Shown here: positions 44,226-55,864 of the stretch, one piece after another
Layout: each line of letters begins with the position of its first letter
Position numbering within the stretch: position 1 is the first letter of the stretch
Assembly: GCA_017163975.1 (NCBI GenBank)
Contig: JAFFSR010000035.1
Location: 1,275,001-1,339,000 of the forward strand
Source of the DNA: Anastatus disparis
Lineage: Eukaryota > Arthropoda > Insecta > Hymenoptera > Eupelmidae
Length of the DNA stretch: 64,000 bases
Reading direction: 5' to 3'
Notes under the pieces: model-generated
What the model was told of the DNA's origin: nothing
Database searches by the model: none
Seen by the model: only the letters and a program-made list of their open reading frames with translations
Program-made: the position numbers and the translations under genes

Positions 44226-47200
44226 AATATAGCTGGATAAGTACGTTAAAATAGCCTGTCCTTCGATTTTCTTAGAATTTGGCCTATTTATTTATCATGT
44301 CGAAAAACCCCGATCCTGAAAGTTACAGCTCGTTAGACTCAAAATTGGCTTCCTAACCTCAAAAAATGTGATTTTCAGTTTTTTAAGCATATCTCTGCGA
44401 ATTTTTAACCGATTTGGGTGATTCGAAATCGAGATTAAAAGGAATCATAATGTGCACATAAGCTTATTATTTTTAGACGTTTTTGAAACCAAGACATAAC
44501 CTAAAAATGGGTTTGAAAATTTCTAAGTTGCGTAGAAAAAAACTATTGTTTGGATTTTTTTTTAGTTCACCTCAAAGTCTTCTTTTTATTTGAATTTAGT
44601 ACCATAAATTTTTTCAAATCAATTAAAAGGGTGGAAAGTAGTTAAAATGATGAAAAACTCAAATTTCCACTCATTTTTGGGATTTTTAGAGTATTTAAAC
44701 AATTTCAAAGTACAATTTATGATGGAAAATGAGTTCAGCGACCCAAAATACCCTTTAATATGAGTTTTTGCTTACATTTTTCCACAATATATTGCTCAAA
44801 TGTCGAAAGCTAACCTCGAAAAATGCGTTTTGATATTGCATACGACGTAGTGATAACTCACGTTATCTCGGTAATGATCCAAGGTGTTGACTTAATGTTT
44901 ATTGAAAACATCATTTTTTTTTAAAAAAATGCTATATTATTAATGACATAAAAACTCACATTTTCCATATTTGACACAGTGCTTTTGATGTTAAGCTAAA
45001 CACTAACCTTTAAAATAAGTTATCTACCAACAAATTCGTTTAGATATAATAGTAAGTCAAGTTTCTGTTGAATATATGCGCGAAAAAAATTAAATAAAAA
45101 ACGCTGTCAACTGCCTTAGCGCAGTGCTTTAGAGTTCTTTAAGTTCGAGTAATTAGACTTAATTTTTTTAAATGTAATTCTAATATGAAAAATGATTTAC
45201 CAGTAATATTTCCTAATATTTTTATAAAGCTCATCTTAATAAAGTTTCATAATTAAATTTGGCATAAAAAAAATAATAATATAATGTAAAAAAAGCTTAT
45301 TTGGTAAATGAAAAAACAAATCAATAGATCGTGCAAATTTTGGAACATATCCATCGAGTACTTCATGTAAAATAATAAAAAGGAAAAAAAATAAAAATTA
45401 TTTTATGACAATGAATTAGTTTATTATAAAATATAAAATCATTTAAAAATTTCAAAAACACTTATGTCAATATAGTTATTTTCTTGTTCTGAAAATAAAA
45501 TAATAAGAATATTTAATTTTCAGTCATATGCAGTAGGCTAGAACCACTAAACATATCGTCGGGTTGGCGGAAAAACATCATAACTCAGCTAAACTCTTAA
45601 ATATGTTTAAAGACAAAAGTTATAACGTTTGTATAGCCAAACCCGAGTTACAATTTTTCAGCATACACTGTGATGCATTTATTGCATCACAATAAAATAT
45701 TTATTGAAAAGAATAAAAGAGAAAAATTAGCCGAAATGCACTGACTGAATTGATTATTAATTAATATAATTAAATGAATTAATCAGTTGCATTTTGTTTG
45801 TTTCGAGGTAAACAAGCGATGAGCAGACGACTTACCGCTAGAGAGAGAAAGAGAGAAAGAGAAACCTAACCTCATATCCGAACACGTGGTGAAGGAAAAA
45901 ACCACAGTCACCATCAGTTTTCTTATTGTGCACTAGGAGTTGAAGCTACGGTGATGGCTGTTACATCTTAACACTAGTGCACAAACAGATCAAAGAAAAG
46001 AACACATGTTTAGAAAAAAAAAATAACCTGTGACTGTGCTCTTGTGCGTCGCCATCTTATGTTCTTGATGACGACGTGCACGCCGCAGCACTGTCACCTG
46101 TACATTGACACACACACACACCCGGTGTATAGGTACATGCGCACAATATACTCGCGGTATGCGATGACCAGCAAAACCGGGAAACGACGCGGAACATTTG
46201 TAACATGTGCTCGAGAGTAAAGGGGAAGTGTCGGTAAGTGACCGACTCGCGGCAGAAATCGAGTCATGTGCATGAAAAGTAAGAGATCAGCGAAAAAGGG
46301 GAGCCAGCTATAGCTTATATAGCAGGCTCGTATATACATGGGTAAATGTAAAAATAACGGTAGAAGGAGTATATACATGAGTAAATGTAAAAATAACGGT
46401 AGAAGGAGTATATACATGGGTAATTGTAAAAATATCAATCTGTGTCAGTATTTTATATGAAGATACGTGAGATCGAGAGCAAGAGTGATAGAAGATAAAA
46501 GAAATCGAGCGCTGGAGAGAAATAGTGGTACAATTATAGGCAGAATTATTAAGACTGATTATATGGAGTCTTCTAAATAGAAATTTAAATGGAGCGCGCG
46601 AGAAATAGAGGGCGCTAACATAAAAGAAGCCGCCAAAAGGAAAAGTGTTGATTAGTTAAAAGTTAACATCCTTTGTAATTAACAAATAACAATTACGGAA
46701 AGGATTAATAACCAATCAACCATTATCCTATTTATGACGTAATTGATAAAAGAAGGGATGAAGAGGAAGGAGCTCGAGAAAAGACGCGCCATTGACACTT
46801 CTCTATTGGATCTTGGTGATTACACTTGTTGGTTTTTCTGTTGCTGCTCGTTGAGCCATTTTTCTTGAGTCTTGACTCCATTTTAGTAGGTTAGAAGTTC
46901 ATAGAGGATTTACGCTGCCATTTGGCCATTTCGCTACCTTGCTATTTTTGCCATTTTGCCAATTTTGATATTTTCGAGAGAGCTGAGGAGTTCATTTAGA
47001 ACGAGAAAAGGAGATTTTGAATTGGAGGATAAATCATTAGAGTTTTTGTATTTTTGGAGAGTAACGCTTTGTGCATTAAGGTGAGTCTTCCATCTTAAAT
47101 ATTAAATACTTAAAAATTTAGAGTCAGTGCGCGTCGCCGTTTTGCTCGTCGTAATTAACGTCGGTTTTAGCCGATATTATTAAACTCAATATTAATTTCA

Positions 47201-48505
47201 CGGGTTTAATTTGATTTTATGTAATTATAATTAATCGGAAAGTTATTAAGTCGAGCCAGAATTCAATCACATAACTATTTTACACTTACACAATTTTCGA
47301 GAAATTGTCGGGTAAAAAGTATGTTAAATTTACTTCAATAAATCTAGAGTGAAAATTACTTCTTTTTGTATTTTATTTAACAGTGTTATTTAAATGTTTA
47401 TTAACATTGTGTTGTTATAAGATATATATAAATTATTTGCTGCTGGTTTACATCGGTGGTTTCGTCATTGTTCCCTACGAAGACCCGATCAGAATCCACC
47501 CGAGAGAGTTGATTGCTAATGAATTCAGATTTTTTATTCAAAGTCAAACTTAAAAAAAAATAGTAAGTAAATTGCTATTTATTCAGAGGTGATACTGTAG
47601 AGTTAAAATAATAGTAACTGGGGGACAGGGAACAAATTCCCCCATTACAATACTCTTACTTATTCAACAGAAACTTGACTTACTATTATATCTAAACGAA
47701 TTTGTTGGTAGATAACTTATTTTAAAGGTTAGTGTTTAGCTTAACATAAGAAGCACTGTGTCAAATATGGAAAATGTGAGTTTTCATGTCGTTAATAATA
47801 TAGCATTTTTTTAAGAAAAAATTATGTTTTCAATAAACATTAAGTCAAAACCTTGGATCATTACCGAGATAACGTGAGTTTTTACGTCGTATGCAATATC
47901 AAAACGCGTTTTTCGAGGTTAGCTTTCGACATTTGAGCAATATATTGTGGAAAAATGTAACCAAAAACTCACATTATAGGGTATTTTGGGTCGCTGAATT
48001 CATTTTTCATCATAAATTGTACTTTAAAATTGTTTAAATACTCTAAAAATCCCAAAAATGAGTGGAAATTTGAGTTTTTCATCATTTTAACTACTTTCCA
48101 CCCTTTTAATTAATCTGAAAAAATTTATGGTACCAAATTCAAATAAAAAGAAGACTTTGAGGTGAACTAAAAAAAAATCCAAACAGTAGTTTTTTTTCTA
48201 TACAACTTAGAAATTTTCAAACTCATTTTTAGGTTATGTCTTGGTTTTAAAAACCTCTAAATATAATGAGTTTATGTGCGCATTATGATTCCCTTTAATC
48301 TTAATTTCGAATCACCCAAATCGGTTAAAAATTCGCAGAGATATGCTTAAAAAACTGAAAATCACATTTTTTGAGATTAGGAAGCCAATTTTGAGTCTAG
48401 CGAGCTGTAACTTTCAGGATCAGAGTTTTTTGACATGATAAATAAATAGGCCAAATTCTAAAAAAATCAAAGGACAGGCCATTTTAACGTACTTATCCAG
48501 CTATA
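44226..48505. mobile_element. Large fold-back element, ~850-bp arms
   Basis: The left arm 44226-45073 and right arm 47661-48505 are inverted copies from ATAGCTGGATAAGTACGTTA inwards to GTCAAGTTTCTGTTGAATA, nearly co-linear for about 850 bp. The spacer of about 2.6 kb (45074-47660) is less AT-rich. It holds a 39-bp tandem repeat and a leader-like segment (46740-47640) with AAGGTGAGT, which looks like a splice donor, but no protein-like frame. No target duplication was fixed and no transposase was recognised. Confidence 0.82.
46331..46436. repeat. 39-bp tandem repeat, 2.7 units
   Basis: TATATACATG recurs at 46331, 46370 and 46409, each followed by GTAAATGTAAAAATAACGG or a close variant. The 114-codon minus frame across it owes its internal repeats to this and is not a gene. 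Confidence 0.85.
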
Positions 48506-48520
48506 CTCTTTACATTCCCT

Positions 48521-50691
48521 GTCAAAAAAGGTTAGCTGTAAAATATAGCTAAAAATTAGTTAAATATATAGTTGTATCGAGCTGTTTTATAGCTATATCT
48601 ATGTGTTTTTTTAGCTCTTTTTTATAGTTAAAAATGTACCTAATTTTATAGTTAATAATTTCGTTATCTACCGAAAATATTAATAGCTACCTTTTCAACT
48701 ATATTTTATAGCTATTATTATAGTTAAAAAATACTTAAATTTTCAAGCTTAAAGTATAGCTAAAAAAAATAGTTAAATATATAGCTGTATCGACCTGTTT
48801 TTACAGCTATATCGATGTGTTTTTTAGCTATTTTTTTTAGTTAAACGTTTACCTAAATTTACAGTTAATAATTTGATTAGCTACCAAAAATATTGATAGC
48901 TTGTAAGAGCTAAAAATACAGCTGTATTCTCAGTATTGTATAGCAGTATTTTCAGCTGTATTTTCGATATTTTACAGTTGTATTTTTAGCTGTATTTTTA
49001 GTATTTTACAGCTATATTTTTCATTGGTATTTTTAGCTGTATTTTCGGAAATTCACATAAAGTCTAATTCATAATTTCATGGGATAATAACTTGTTAGTT
49101 ATTTTTAACCGACTTCAAAAAGGAGGAGGTTCTCAATTCGACTAAATTTTTTTTTTTTTAGGTCCCATACGTGTCCTATAATTATTGGGCCAATATTCGG
49201 TTTATATGATCCAATTATCAAATTAAGAAAACTGGAAGTTTTGTTTTCTCTCTTTCTCTCTCTCTCCTCCCCTCTCTCTCTCTCTTCCCTGAGCTTGAAT
49301 ATGTATACATGCACACATAACGACACTGTGCTGTTGAGCCTTCTTTCTTACCTGCTATATATTGCTTGGTGGTGTACTAATGCATGCGTTATGAATTAAT
49401 AATGAAAGTTTAATGTAATTAGTGGGTCTACCTATATCTGCGTTTTTAGTAAGGGGATTCACTAGAAGATTAATTTAATAAATTTAATTCACAAAAAAAT
49501 ATAATTTGCTTGTGCTGTTTACAAATGATTAGATAATCTATAAAATGTTTGCTATACATGTGTTGAGTTAGATGCGTAGTATGCGTATAATTATTGAAGA
49601 TCATAAATTATTTGTAACTGTTTAGTGCATTTCTTTGAAGTTAGTTTTGTTTTTTGTTAAAAAATTTTTCCTGTAAAAGAAAGTTTCGAAAATGAGGTAA
49701 ACCTCATAAAAGTCAGCTCTCCGATGATCAAAGAGCATCTGCGATTCAGCAGGAAGTATCTTGCTCTTATATACCCGTATCGAATCGTAAAATTCAGAAA
49801 AACGCCCCCTAGCGCCGGGAAAACAAATTTACCTGTCTTCAATCATTGGTTGGTGCACCGTCGCAAGGTGGCGTTTCTTTAGATTTTACGATTCCATCGG
49901 CAAATTAGGAGGACCCAGGTATATAAGATCAAGATTCTTTGTGCTAAATCGTAGAAGTTCTTCGATCTTCGGAGAGCTAACATTATGAGGTTTACCTTAT
50001 TTTGAAACTTTTTTTACAGGAAAATAACTAACAAGTTATTATCTCGTGAAATTATACAATAATCTTTATGTGAATTTCCGAAAATACAGCTGAAAATACT
50101 GCTATAAAAATATAGCTGTAAAATACAGCTAAAAATACAACTGTAAAATATCGAAAATACAGCTGAAAATACTGCTATAAAATACCAAGAATACAGCTGT
50201 ATATTTAGCTGTTAAAAGCTACTAATAATTTTGGTTGGTAACCAAATTATTAACTGTAAATTTAGGTAAATTTTTAACTATAAAAAAATAGCTAAAAAGC
50301 AGAGATATAGCTGTATAAACATTCGATACAGCTATATAGTTAGCTATTTTTTTAGTTATTTTTTATAGCTACCTTTTCCGACCGGGCACATAATCAAATT
50401 ATTAAATGTAAATTTAGGTAAACGTTTAACTAAAAAAAAATAGCTCAAAAACACATCGATATAGCTGTAAAAACAGGTCGATACAGTTATATATTTAGCT
50501 ATTTTTTAGCTACTTTTTATAGCTACCTTTTTTTGACTGGGTAGATAACGAAGTTATTAACTACAAAATTAAGTACATTTTTAACTATAAAAAAGAGCTA
50601 AAAAACACATTGATATAGCTGTAAAAACAGCTCGATACAGCTATATATTTAACTATTTTTTAGCTATATCTTACAGCTAACCTTTTTTGAC
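48521..50691. mobile_element. Fold-back element rich in TAGCTGTATTTTTAGCTGT words
   Basis: Ends read GTCAAAAAAGGTTAGCTGTA and the inverse. Each arm is itself made of three related segments of about 170-190 bp, each opening with a GAC-x-GGG / AGCTACCTTTT junction (for example near 50370, 50520 and 50680), then AGTTATTAAYTRTAAATTTAGG, AGCTAAAAA and ATAGCTGTAAAAACAG. The centre (about 49667-50040) is a further inverted pair around TCTCCGATGATC-like words. A different element (49106-49664) interrupts the left arm. Noncoding. Confidence 0.75.
49106..49664 (+). mobile_element. ACCGACTTCAAAAAGG-type insertion in the fold-back left arm
   Basis: The arm sequence ...TAACTTGTTAGTTATTTT is followed by AACCGACTTCAAAAAGG and resumes at TTTTTCCTGTAAAAG near 49666, matching an uninterrupted right arm. 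The insert ends in TTTGAAGTTAGTTTTGTTTTT, partly inverse to its start. Part of it (49246-49460, with a TC microsatellite and CTGAGCTTGAATATGTATAC) recurs inverted at 55565-55745. The 73-codon frame at 49326-49105 is not supported. Confidence 0.68.
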
Positions 50692-51369
50692 CGTGTTGTA
50701 TTTATTATTTGCTATCTTATTTGCTGAAGAGGTAGTCAATGTACTACGAAACGTTATAGTAATAGTAATAAAAAATATGCTCTACAGAACATCTTGAGTG
50801 TTTTTTTTTACATAACCTGGACTTCCAATTATAATATTTACATAGAATATAGATGTAGAATAGAAGGATATTTCATATGCTAATTTTGGGGAAACGTTTT
50901 GAGGCAAAATTTAGTTCAAGTACACGCCCCTAGCTATTTTATACGCATTCTATTAGCACACATATTCAAATTATATCCTAAAAACGTCTCCCCAAAAAAT
51001 TATCATAGGAAATATACTTCTGTACCACTTCTATATTTGTTGGTGCAACTAACTGAGCATAAAGTGATGTTTGTCCCTAAAATTCTTTCTACCGTATTTG
51101 TCACATAATACTTTCATATTAAAACACGTTTAGATCTGTAACTATTAAAAATTTCATCTTAGCTAGGAAATTACTATTTTGATAATTATAATCTAAAAAT
51201 TTCAAATTACACGTTGCATAACGAAAATTTTTCGCTTCAACCCTCTTGCGTACGATGACGAGATATCTCGTCAAGATCTCCATTTAGAGGGTTAATGTAC
51301 AGTATTCTGAAGATTAAAAGTTTTACGAAATCATTGATATATTAATATACATATATGTACTTTTTTCAG
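50692..51369. other. AT-rich DNA, probably intron
   Basis: No element recognised. It lies immediately upstream of the coiled-coil exon and ends in its acceptor, so the best reading is intron. A 69-codon frame at 50899-51108 is not splice-bounded and not supported. Confidence 0.45.
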
Positions 51370-51533
51370 ACCTCAATAATTTATCAACTACAGCGTCGCG
51401 TTCGAACCTTGCGTGAACAACTTCAACGTCGTGATTTACATATCGATTTACTTCGTCGAAAGCTTAGTCTACAAGAAGATTGCCTAAAAGTTAAAGCTTT
51501 ATTGCAAAGTGAAAAAAACAATACTAACATCAG
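51370..51533 (+). CDS. Host coiled-coil exon (164 bp), CCDC170-like possible
   Basis: TACTTTTTTCAG ends at 51369 and ATCAG|GTAACA gives a donor at 51533/51534. The 164-bp exon between reads open in one frame: TSIIYQLQRRVRTLREQLQR, RDLHIDLLRRKLSLQED, CLKVKALLQSEKNNTNIR. Leu/Ile positions repeat every seven residues, so it should be a coiled coil; Arg/Lys/Glu-rich, no transmembrane part. Codon use differs from the AT-rich flanks (many CGT/CGC Arg codons). The RDLHxDLLRRK phrase reminds me of CCDC170-type or similar cilia/cytoskeleton coiled-coil proteins, from memory only. The rest of the gene must lie outside the window or in undetected exons; frame phase is 0 at the acceptor, 2 at the donor. 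Confidence 0.7.
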
Positions 51534-51610
51534 GTAACATCACTTCCTTTTTCTTGTCTTCTGATATTTCATTATTCAATTAGATTCTATGTTTGTAATT
51601 TATAAGTCCA

Positions 51611-51613
<3 letters not shown>

Positions 51614-51665
<52 letters not shown>
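51614..51665. repeat. (TA)n microsatellite
   Basis: About 52 bp of TA just downstream of the coiled-coil exon. Confidence 0.93.
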
Positions 51666-51669
<4 letters not shown>

Positions 51670-52130
51670 GCGTCACTTATTTACAAAGGCTCTAGCCAGT
51701 TAGGCATATGAGAAATGCTTTTGACGCCATTTGTTTATTTGACCAATAAGATTCAAAAGGAGATAGAAAAAGAAAATTTTCAAGATTTTTTCGATCCCAA
51801 AATAGTGTTAAGTCCCGGCTTTTACCAGATCTAAATTAAAATGGATAATTTAAAACAAATAATAATATGTTAAGATATGATATAATAATATATTATGATT
51901 GTATAAGATTTCAAATATTTAATATTAATAATGAAAGTAAGTTAATATTAAACAATATAAAATATTCTTAAAGATGTATGCAATCTAGTGGTGGAAAAAG
52001 CTTTACCAATATTTAATTGAGTGAGATTGCTCTCACTATTGGAAAATTATTAAAGGATATTTTTTAATGATTTTTGTTAAAAAGTATATCGACGGTCGCG
52101 GAGAAGAAGGTATAATTTAATTTTTTTTTA

Positions 52131-52235
52131 AAAGAGGTGACATTTTATTTTCAGTTGAAGAAAGGTGTCATTGGATTTTGGACTGAAAAGAGGTGTCATT
52201 TCATTTAGATTTGAAAAAAGGTACCATTTAAAAAT
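52131..52235. repeat. About 29-bp tandem repeat
   Basis: AGAGGTGACATT, AAGGTGTCATTG, AGAGGTGTCATTT and AAGGTACCATTT follow each other at about 28-30 bp, each trailed by a variant of TTTNRNTTGAAA. Degenerate. Confidence 0.65.
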
Positions 52236-52354
52236 AAGTTTTTTGTTTTTAACTTAGTGGTGGCAGCACTGACATTCTTTAAAAATATTTATTTTTTGAG
52301 AAACTTGAATGACAAGAAAAGCATTGTGATACGCATTAATTATTTACATTCTAA

Positions 52355-52360
<6 letters not shown>

Positions 52361-52412
<52 letters not shown>
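52361..52412. repeat. (TA)n microsatellite at the TIR element border
   Basis: Pure TA run that directly borders the left end of the 52413-54127 element; a shorter TA run (54127-54140) borders its right end. Confidence 0.92.
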
Positions 52413-52415
<3 letters not shown>

Positions 52416-52774
52416 CACAAGACTAAAACGTTTTTTTTATTGTTAGCGCGTTATACTCGAATATAGACATTAGTTTCAAATTTGTATGATCGACTATAGA
52501 CTTTTATAGAAGTTTAAAACAGGATTAGGGACTAATAATATTTATGATTACATAAGGAATGAGAAAATACATTGCCAGTATATCTATACATGCAAGGAAT
52601 AAAAAAAGAAATTTATTTCTGTTATTCCTCGCAAATATAGATGTGATGGCAATGTTTTTTCTTATTTTTCATGACTTATGTCAGCTTATGTTTTTAGCCT
52701 GCAAAGGCCCATACAATATAAATAGTTTGCGACGATTCAAAAATCGCGCTAGACATAGTTCATATGCTTAGCCG

Positions 52775-53245
52775 CTACGCGGCGTTACTCCCGCAACGGG
52801 AATAGCGAGCTCCGTAGCATATATAAGCGAGCCGCCGAGCCAGCATTGGACTCTTCTCCCCTTCCATTGTGTAAGAGTGGGATTGCTCGACACAGTGGGA
52901 GTTACCTTTACCCGTATTCCTGTCTTAAGCTACGTAAGGGTGAGATTGCCCTACGTTATCCTCCAACCTCTCCGTCAGTGTAAGGGTGGGGTTGCCCGAC
53001 ACTGATTCCTGACAACTACTACCACCTTCTCGGTCGGGGTAGGTCCTCCGCTAGTCGATGCGAGTACGCACGACTAGTACATCCCCTCCATGTCTACGTT
53101 AAGACTTGGAGGTAACCTTTCCTGTCTCCTTCTGACACCAGCCTGTACCTTAAGCCTGTACCGAATGTCACGGAGACACCGCTCATATTATCCGCCGCCG
53201 GTAAAGTAGATTCCAACCGTGCTAACCGTCGATAATATTGTTTAA
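52775..53245 (+). promoter_or_regulatory. GC-richer, TATA-containing LTR-like segment
   Basis: A TATATAAG box at 52820-52827 is followed about 20 bp later by CAGCATTGGACT, a possible start site. Three related words follow: TGTAAGAGTGGGATTGCTCG, CGTAAGGGTGAGATTGCCC, TGTAAGGGTGGGGTTGCCC, each inside short inverted repeats (GTGT...ACAC or ACGT...ACGT). This is the composition of a retroelement LTR promoter. A second LTR or coding part was not seen, so a solo LTR captured in the TIR element is the best guess. Confidence 0.5.
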
Positions 53246-53261
53246 TTTATTTTTCTTTCAC

Positions 53262-53500
53262 GCTAGTTTGTAACCGATACCGTTCGGAATTTATTAATAA
53301 TAAGATTGTTAAAAACCGCATCACCGGTAAAAATAAATACCGACCGCCAGAAAGAGATCAATTACATCTCGTAACCTGTAAATAGTCTATCTTTCTTTTT
53401 AGTTCGTAACCGATACCGTTCGGGATTATTGATAAACATAATTTCGCTAAACCGCATTACTGGTAAAAACTAATACCGACCGCCTAAAAGATATAATTTA
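53262..53500. repeat. About 136-bp direct repeat, two copies
   Basis: GTAACCGATACCGTTCGG stands at about 53270 and 53406, followed in both by AAACCGCATYAC and ATACCGACCGCC. Two unit tandem inside the TIR element. Confidence 0.8.
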
Positions 53501-54136
53501 ATTTTTGCATTATTTGATTATTCATATTTTTGCGTGCCGCCGTTTCCGGCCAATTTTTCGAGATTACTATTCGATTAATTAACCTTGTATTAGTTTTTAA
53601 GATCAACTCAATAAATGCAAAGAATATTTATTGTGAAAAATATAAAATGCACGACTCATACTCATTTACCAGTTCCGCTAAACCTGTCCTGTAAATCCGC
53701 CCCGTCATTTACCGCATTAGTTTTAAGATTTGTTATTTCACCAATTTAATTATTATTTAAACACAATAGTAAATTTCTTTTCTTTTAATATTAATTACAC
53801 TTAAATTTTCATGCATATCTTTTATTATTAAATTCATTTTTTTATTCAGTAATTTCAATTTAGTTTATAAGTTTTGAACTTTGGCTTATTCGAACCTCCG
53901 ACCGACCATCTTCCAGCATCGACCTCAGGTAAAAGTAAAAGTCTGATGCCACCGACGTCAACGAGTTGTCTACGGCAACCGCCAGAAAAGCCAAACGTTA
54001 CAAGTTCCTAATCTTGTTTTGCACTTCTATGAAAGTCTATATTCGATCATATAAATTTAAAAGTAATTTCTATATTCGAGTATAACGCGTTAACAATCAA
54101 TCAAAAAAACGTTGAAGTCTTTTGTAATATATATAT

Positions 54137-54773
54137 ATATGGGGCTTCCTTTGTGAATCGGAACTCCTTTCTTCTCCAAAATCGTAGTGGATTAAAAAAA
54201 TTGTACGATAGCTTAAGATCTTCCTTTTATCATCTAGTTTCAGAGTTGCGTTTTCGAAAATTCAATATAGTGTCTCCAATGTGATGGCCAAAACTTGGGA
54301 AGTTCGTTAATATTTTTCGAAATTTCATGATAACTCGCTCAGTTTTAAAGTTTTGAATTTTTCCTTTTTTTCCCACTAAAAATGAATAGAGCACAAAATT
54401 TCACATAGAAATATGGTATAATAGTCAAGGTCAAACCACATTATGAAGGTTATTTTTTGCAATCCTTATTTTGAATCGCTTGGCTATTATTTCGACTGAA
54501 AACGGATCTTGAATCAGTAAGCTCTCACATTCTTGAGATCGCCGCTTACGACCTTCATGTCCATACGATTTCAGCATGTTTCCGTTAAGGTCAAACGGAG
54601 GTCAAACACCTTAATTCGAATAATATAATTTTTTTTTACTTCTGATTCTGAATGAACAGAAAATTCAACGTCAAGATAAGTTTAGATCTCATAGGGAGAA
54701 ATCCCTGGAAAGGTTATTTCAAGGTTATCCTGAGTTCAAATCCTTCTTTTGGTTTTCTTAACTGATATTTATA
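54137..54773 (+). repeat. Dispersed repeat family, copy C
   Basis: About 635 bp, same orientation as copy A (14838-15451) and inverse to copy B (16318-16735). Shared words include CCTTTGTGAATCGG-like start, GCTTGGCTATTAT and GAGATCGCCGCTTACGACC; it also holds a segment (GTCTCCAATGTGATGGCC) absent from copy A, so copy A has a short deletion there. It starts directly at the TA run right of the TIR element. Confidence 0.82.
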
Positions 54774-55076
54774 GTGCTTGTATAGTGAAGATATGTTAAA
54801 AGAATAAAAGGAAGTGACTACTAAAAAATTAGACACTCTCCAGTAATATCGAACAGAATGATATAGTGCAATTAACATCGAATAATTGCGAGAGGGGCCA
54901 TATTCATGATATACTTACGAAATCTTTAGTGTTAAAAATAAAAAAAAGGTGTGTCTTATCATTTAATATATAAATAATATTTTATGTAATGGCAACGATT
55001 TGCAAAAGTCATATTAATTATTCAATATTTGTTAATTTTTATATATCTCTGAAAAAAAAATTTTTAATAAAAAAAA
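54774..55076. other. AT-rich spacer
   Basis: No gene or recognised repeat; about 300 bp between copy C and the next fold-back. Confidence 0.5.
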
Positions 55077-55402
55077 ACCGACTTCAAAAAATGCCCTAAA
55101 AAGTAACAAATAATTTATTATCTTTAGAAATCATACAAATAATTGGTAAAATACAATTTTAGAAGTCGGCGTCTAATTCCTCAATAAATGTAATAGTTAT
55201 TTCTTAACAATAAATGTAAACGTTATTTTTGAACAATGAATGTGAACGTTATTTTTGAAAAAATGGACTAAGTCGTTCTGCTTACGCACCACAGATTCAG
55301 AATTAGACGCCGACTTCTAAAATTGTATTTCACCAATTATTTGTGTGATTTCTAAAGATAATAAATTATTTGTTACTTTTCTATGCAATTATTGAAGTCG
55401 GT
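55077..55402. mobile_element. ACCGACTTC fold-back MITE, 326 bp
   Basis: Starts ACCGACTTCAAAAAATG and ends ATTGAAGTCGGT. Inner arms 55098-55177 and 55296-55377 are near-perfect inverses (GAAGTCGGCGTCTAATTC and inverse). The loop holds two copies of a ~26-bp word (AACAATGAATGTGAACGTTA type). A-rich flank on the left, T-rich on the right; no clear target duplication. The outer end motif is shared with the insertion at 49106-49664. Confidence 0.8.
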
Positions 55403-55564
55403 TTTTTTTTTGTTAAAAATTTTTTATTTGTCATTTTTTAGTGCAATGTTTTTAAAATCTTATTTTTTGTAAAAAATGTTGTTTTTATTCGATACTTTTA
55501 AAATCGGTTTTTATTTATTAAAAATTTTTTAAATTGTTTTTGTTAAAAAAATTTTTATTTTCTA

Positions 55565-55862
<298 letters not shown>

Positions 55863-55864
55863 TT

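Larger units (their letters stand above)
52413..54127. mobile_element. TIR element inserted in a TA microsatellite, ~120-bp inverted ends
   Basis: Left 52413-52531 pairs with right 54005-54127: TTACACAAGACT ... AACGCGTTATACTCGAATATAGA and inverse. TA repeats stand on both sides, as expected if it inserted into a TA tract. Between the ends is DNA of quite different composition (52780-53990), GC-richer, with internal repeats. No transposase frame; the 69- and 70-codon frames (52257-52771) are not supported. Confidence 0.72.

Noticed and set aside
46094..46438. 114-codon hydrophobic minus-strand frame
   Set aside because: Its Leu/Phe repeats are created by the 39-bp tandem; no signal of real coding.
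48521..50691. Coding transposase in the second fold-back
   Set aside because: No frame longer than chance except those in the later insertion and its microsatellite.
52860..53060. tRNA or small RNA gene in the GC-rich segment
   Set aside because: Short stems exist, but no cloverleaf, A/B box pair or discriminator could be read.
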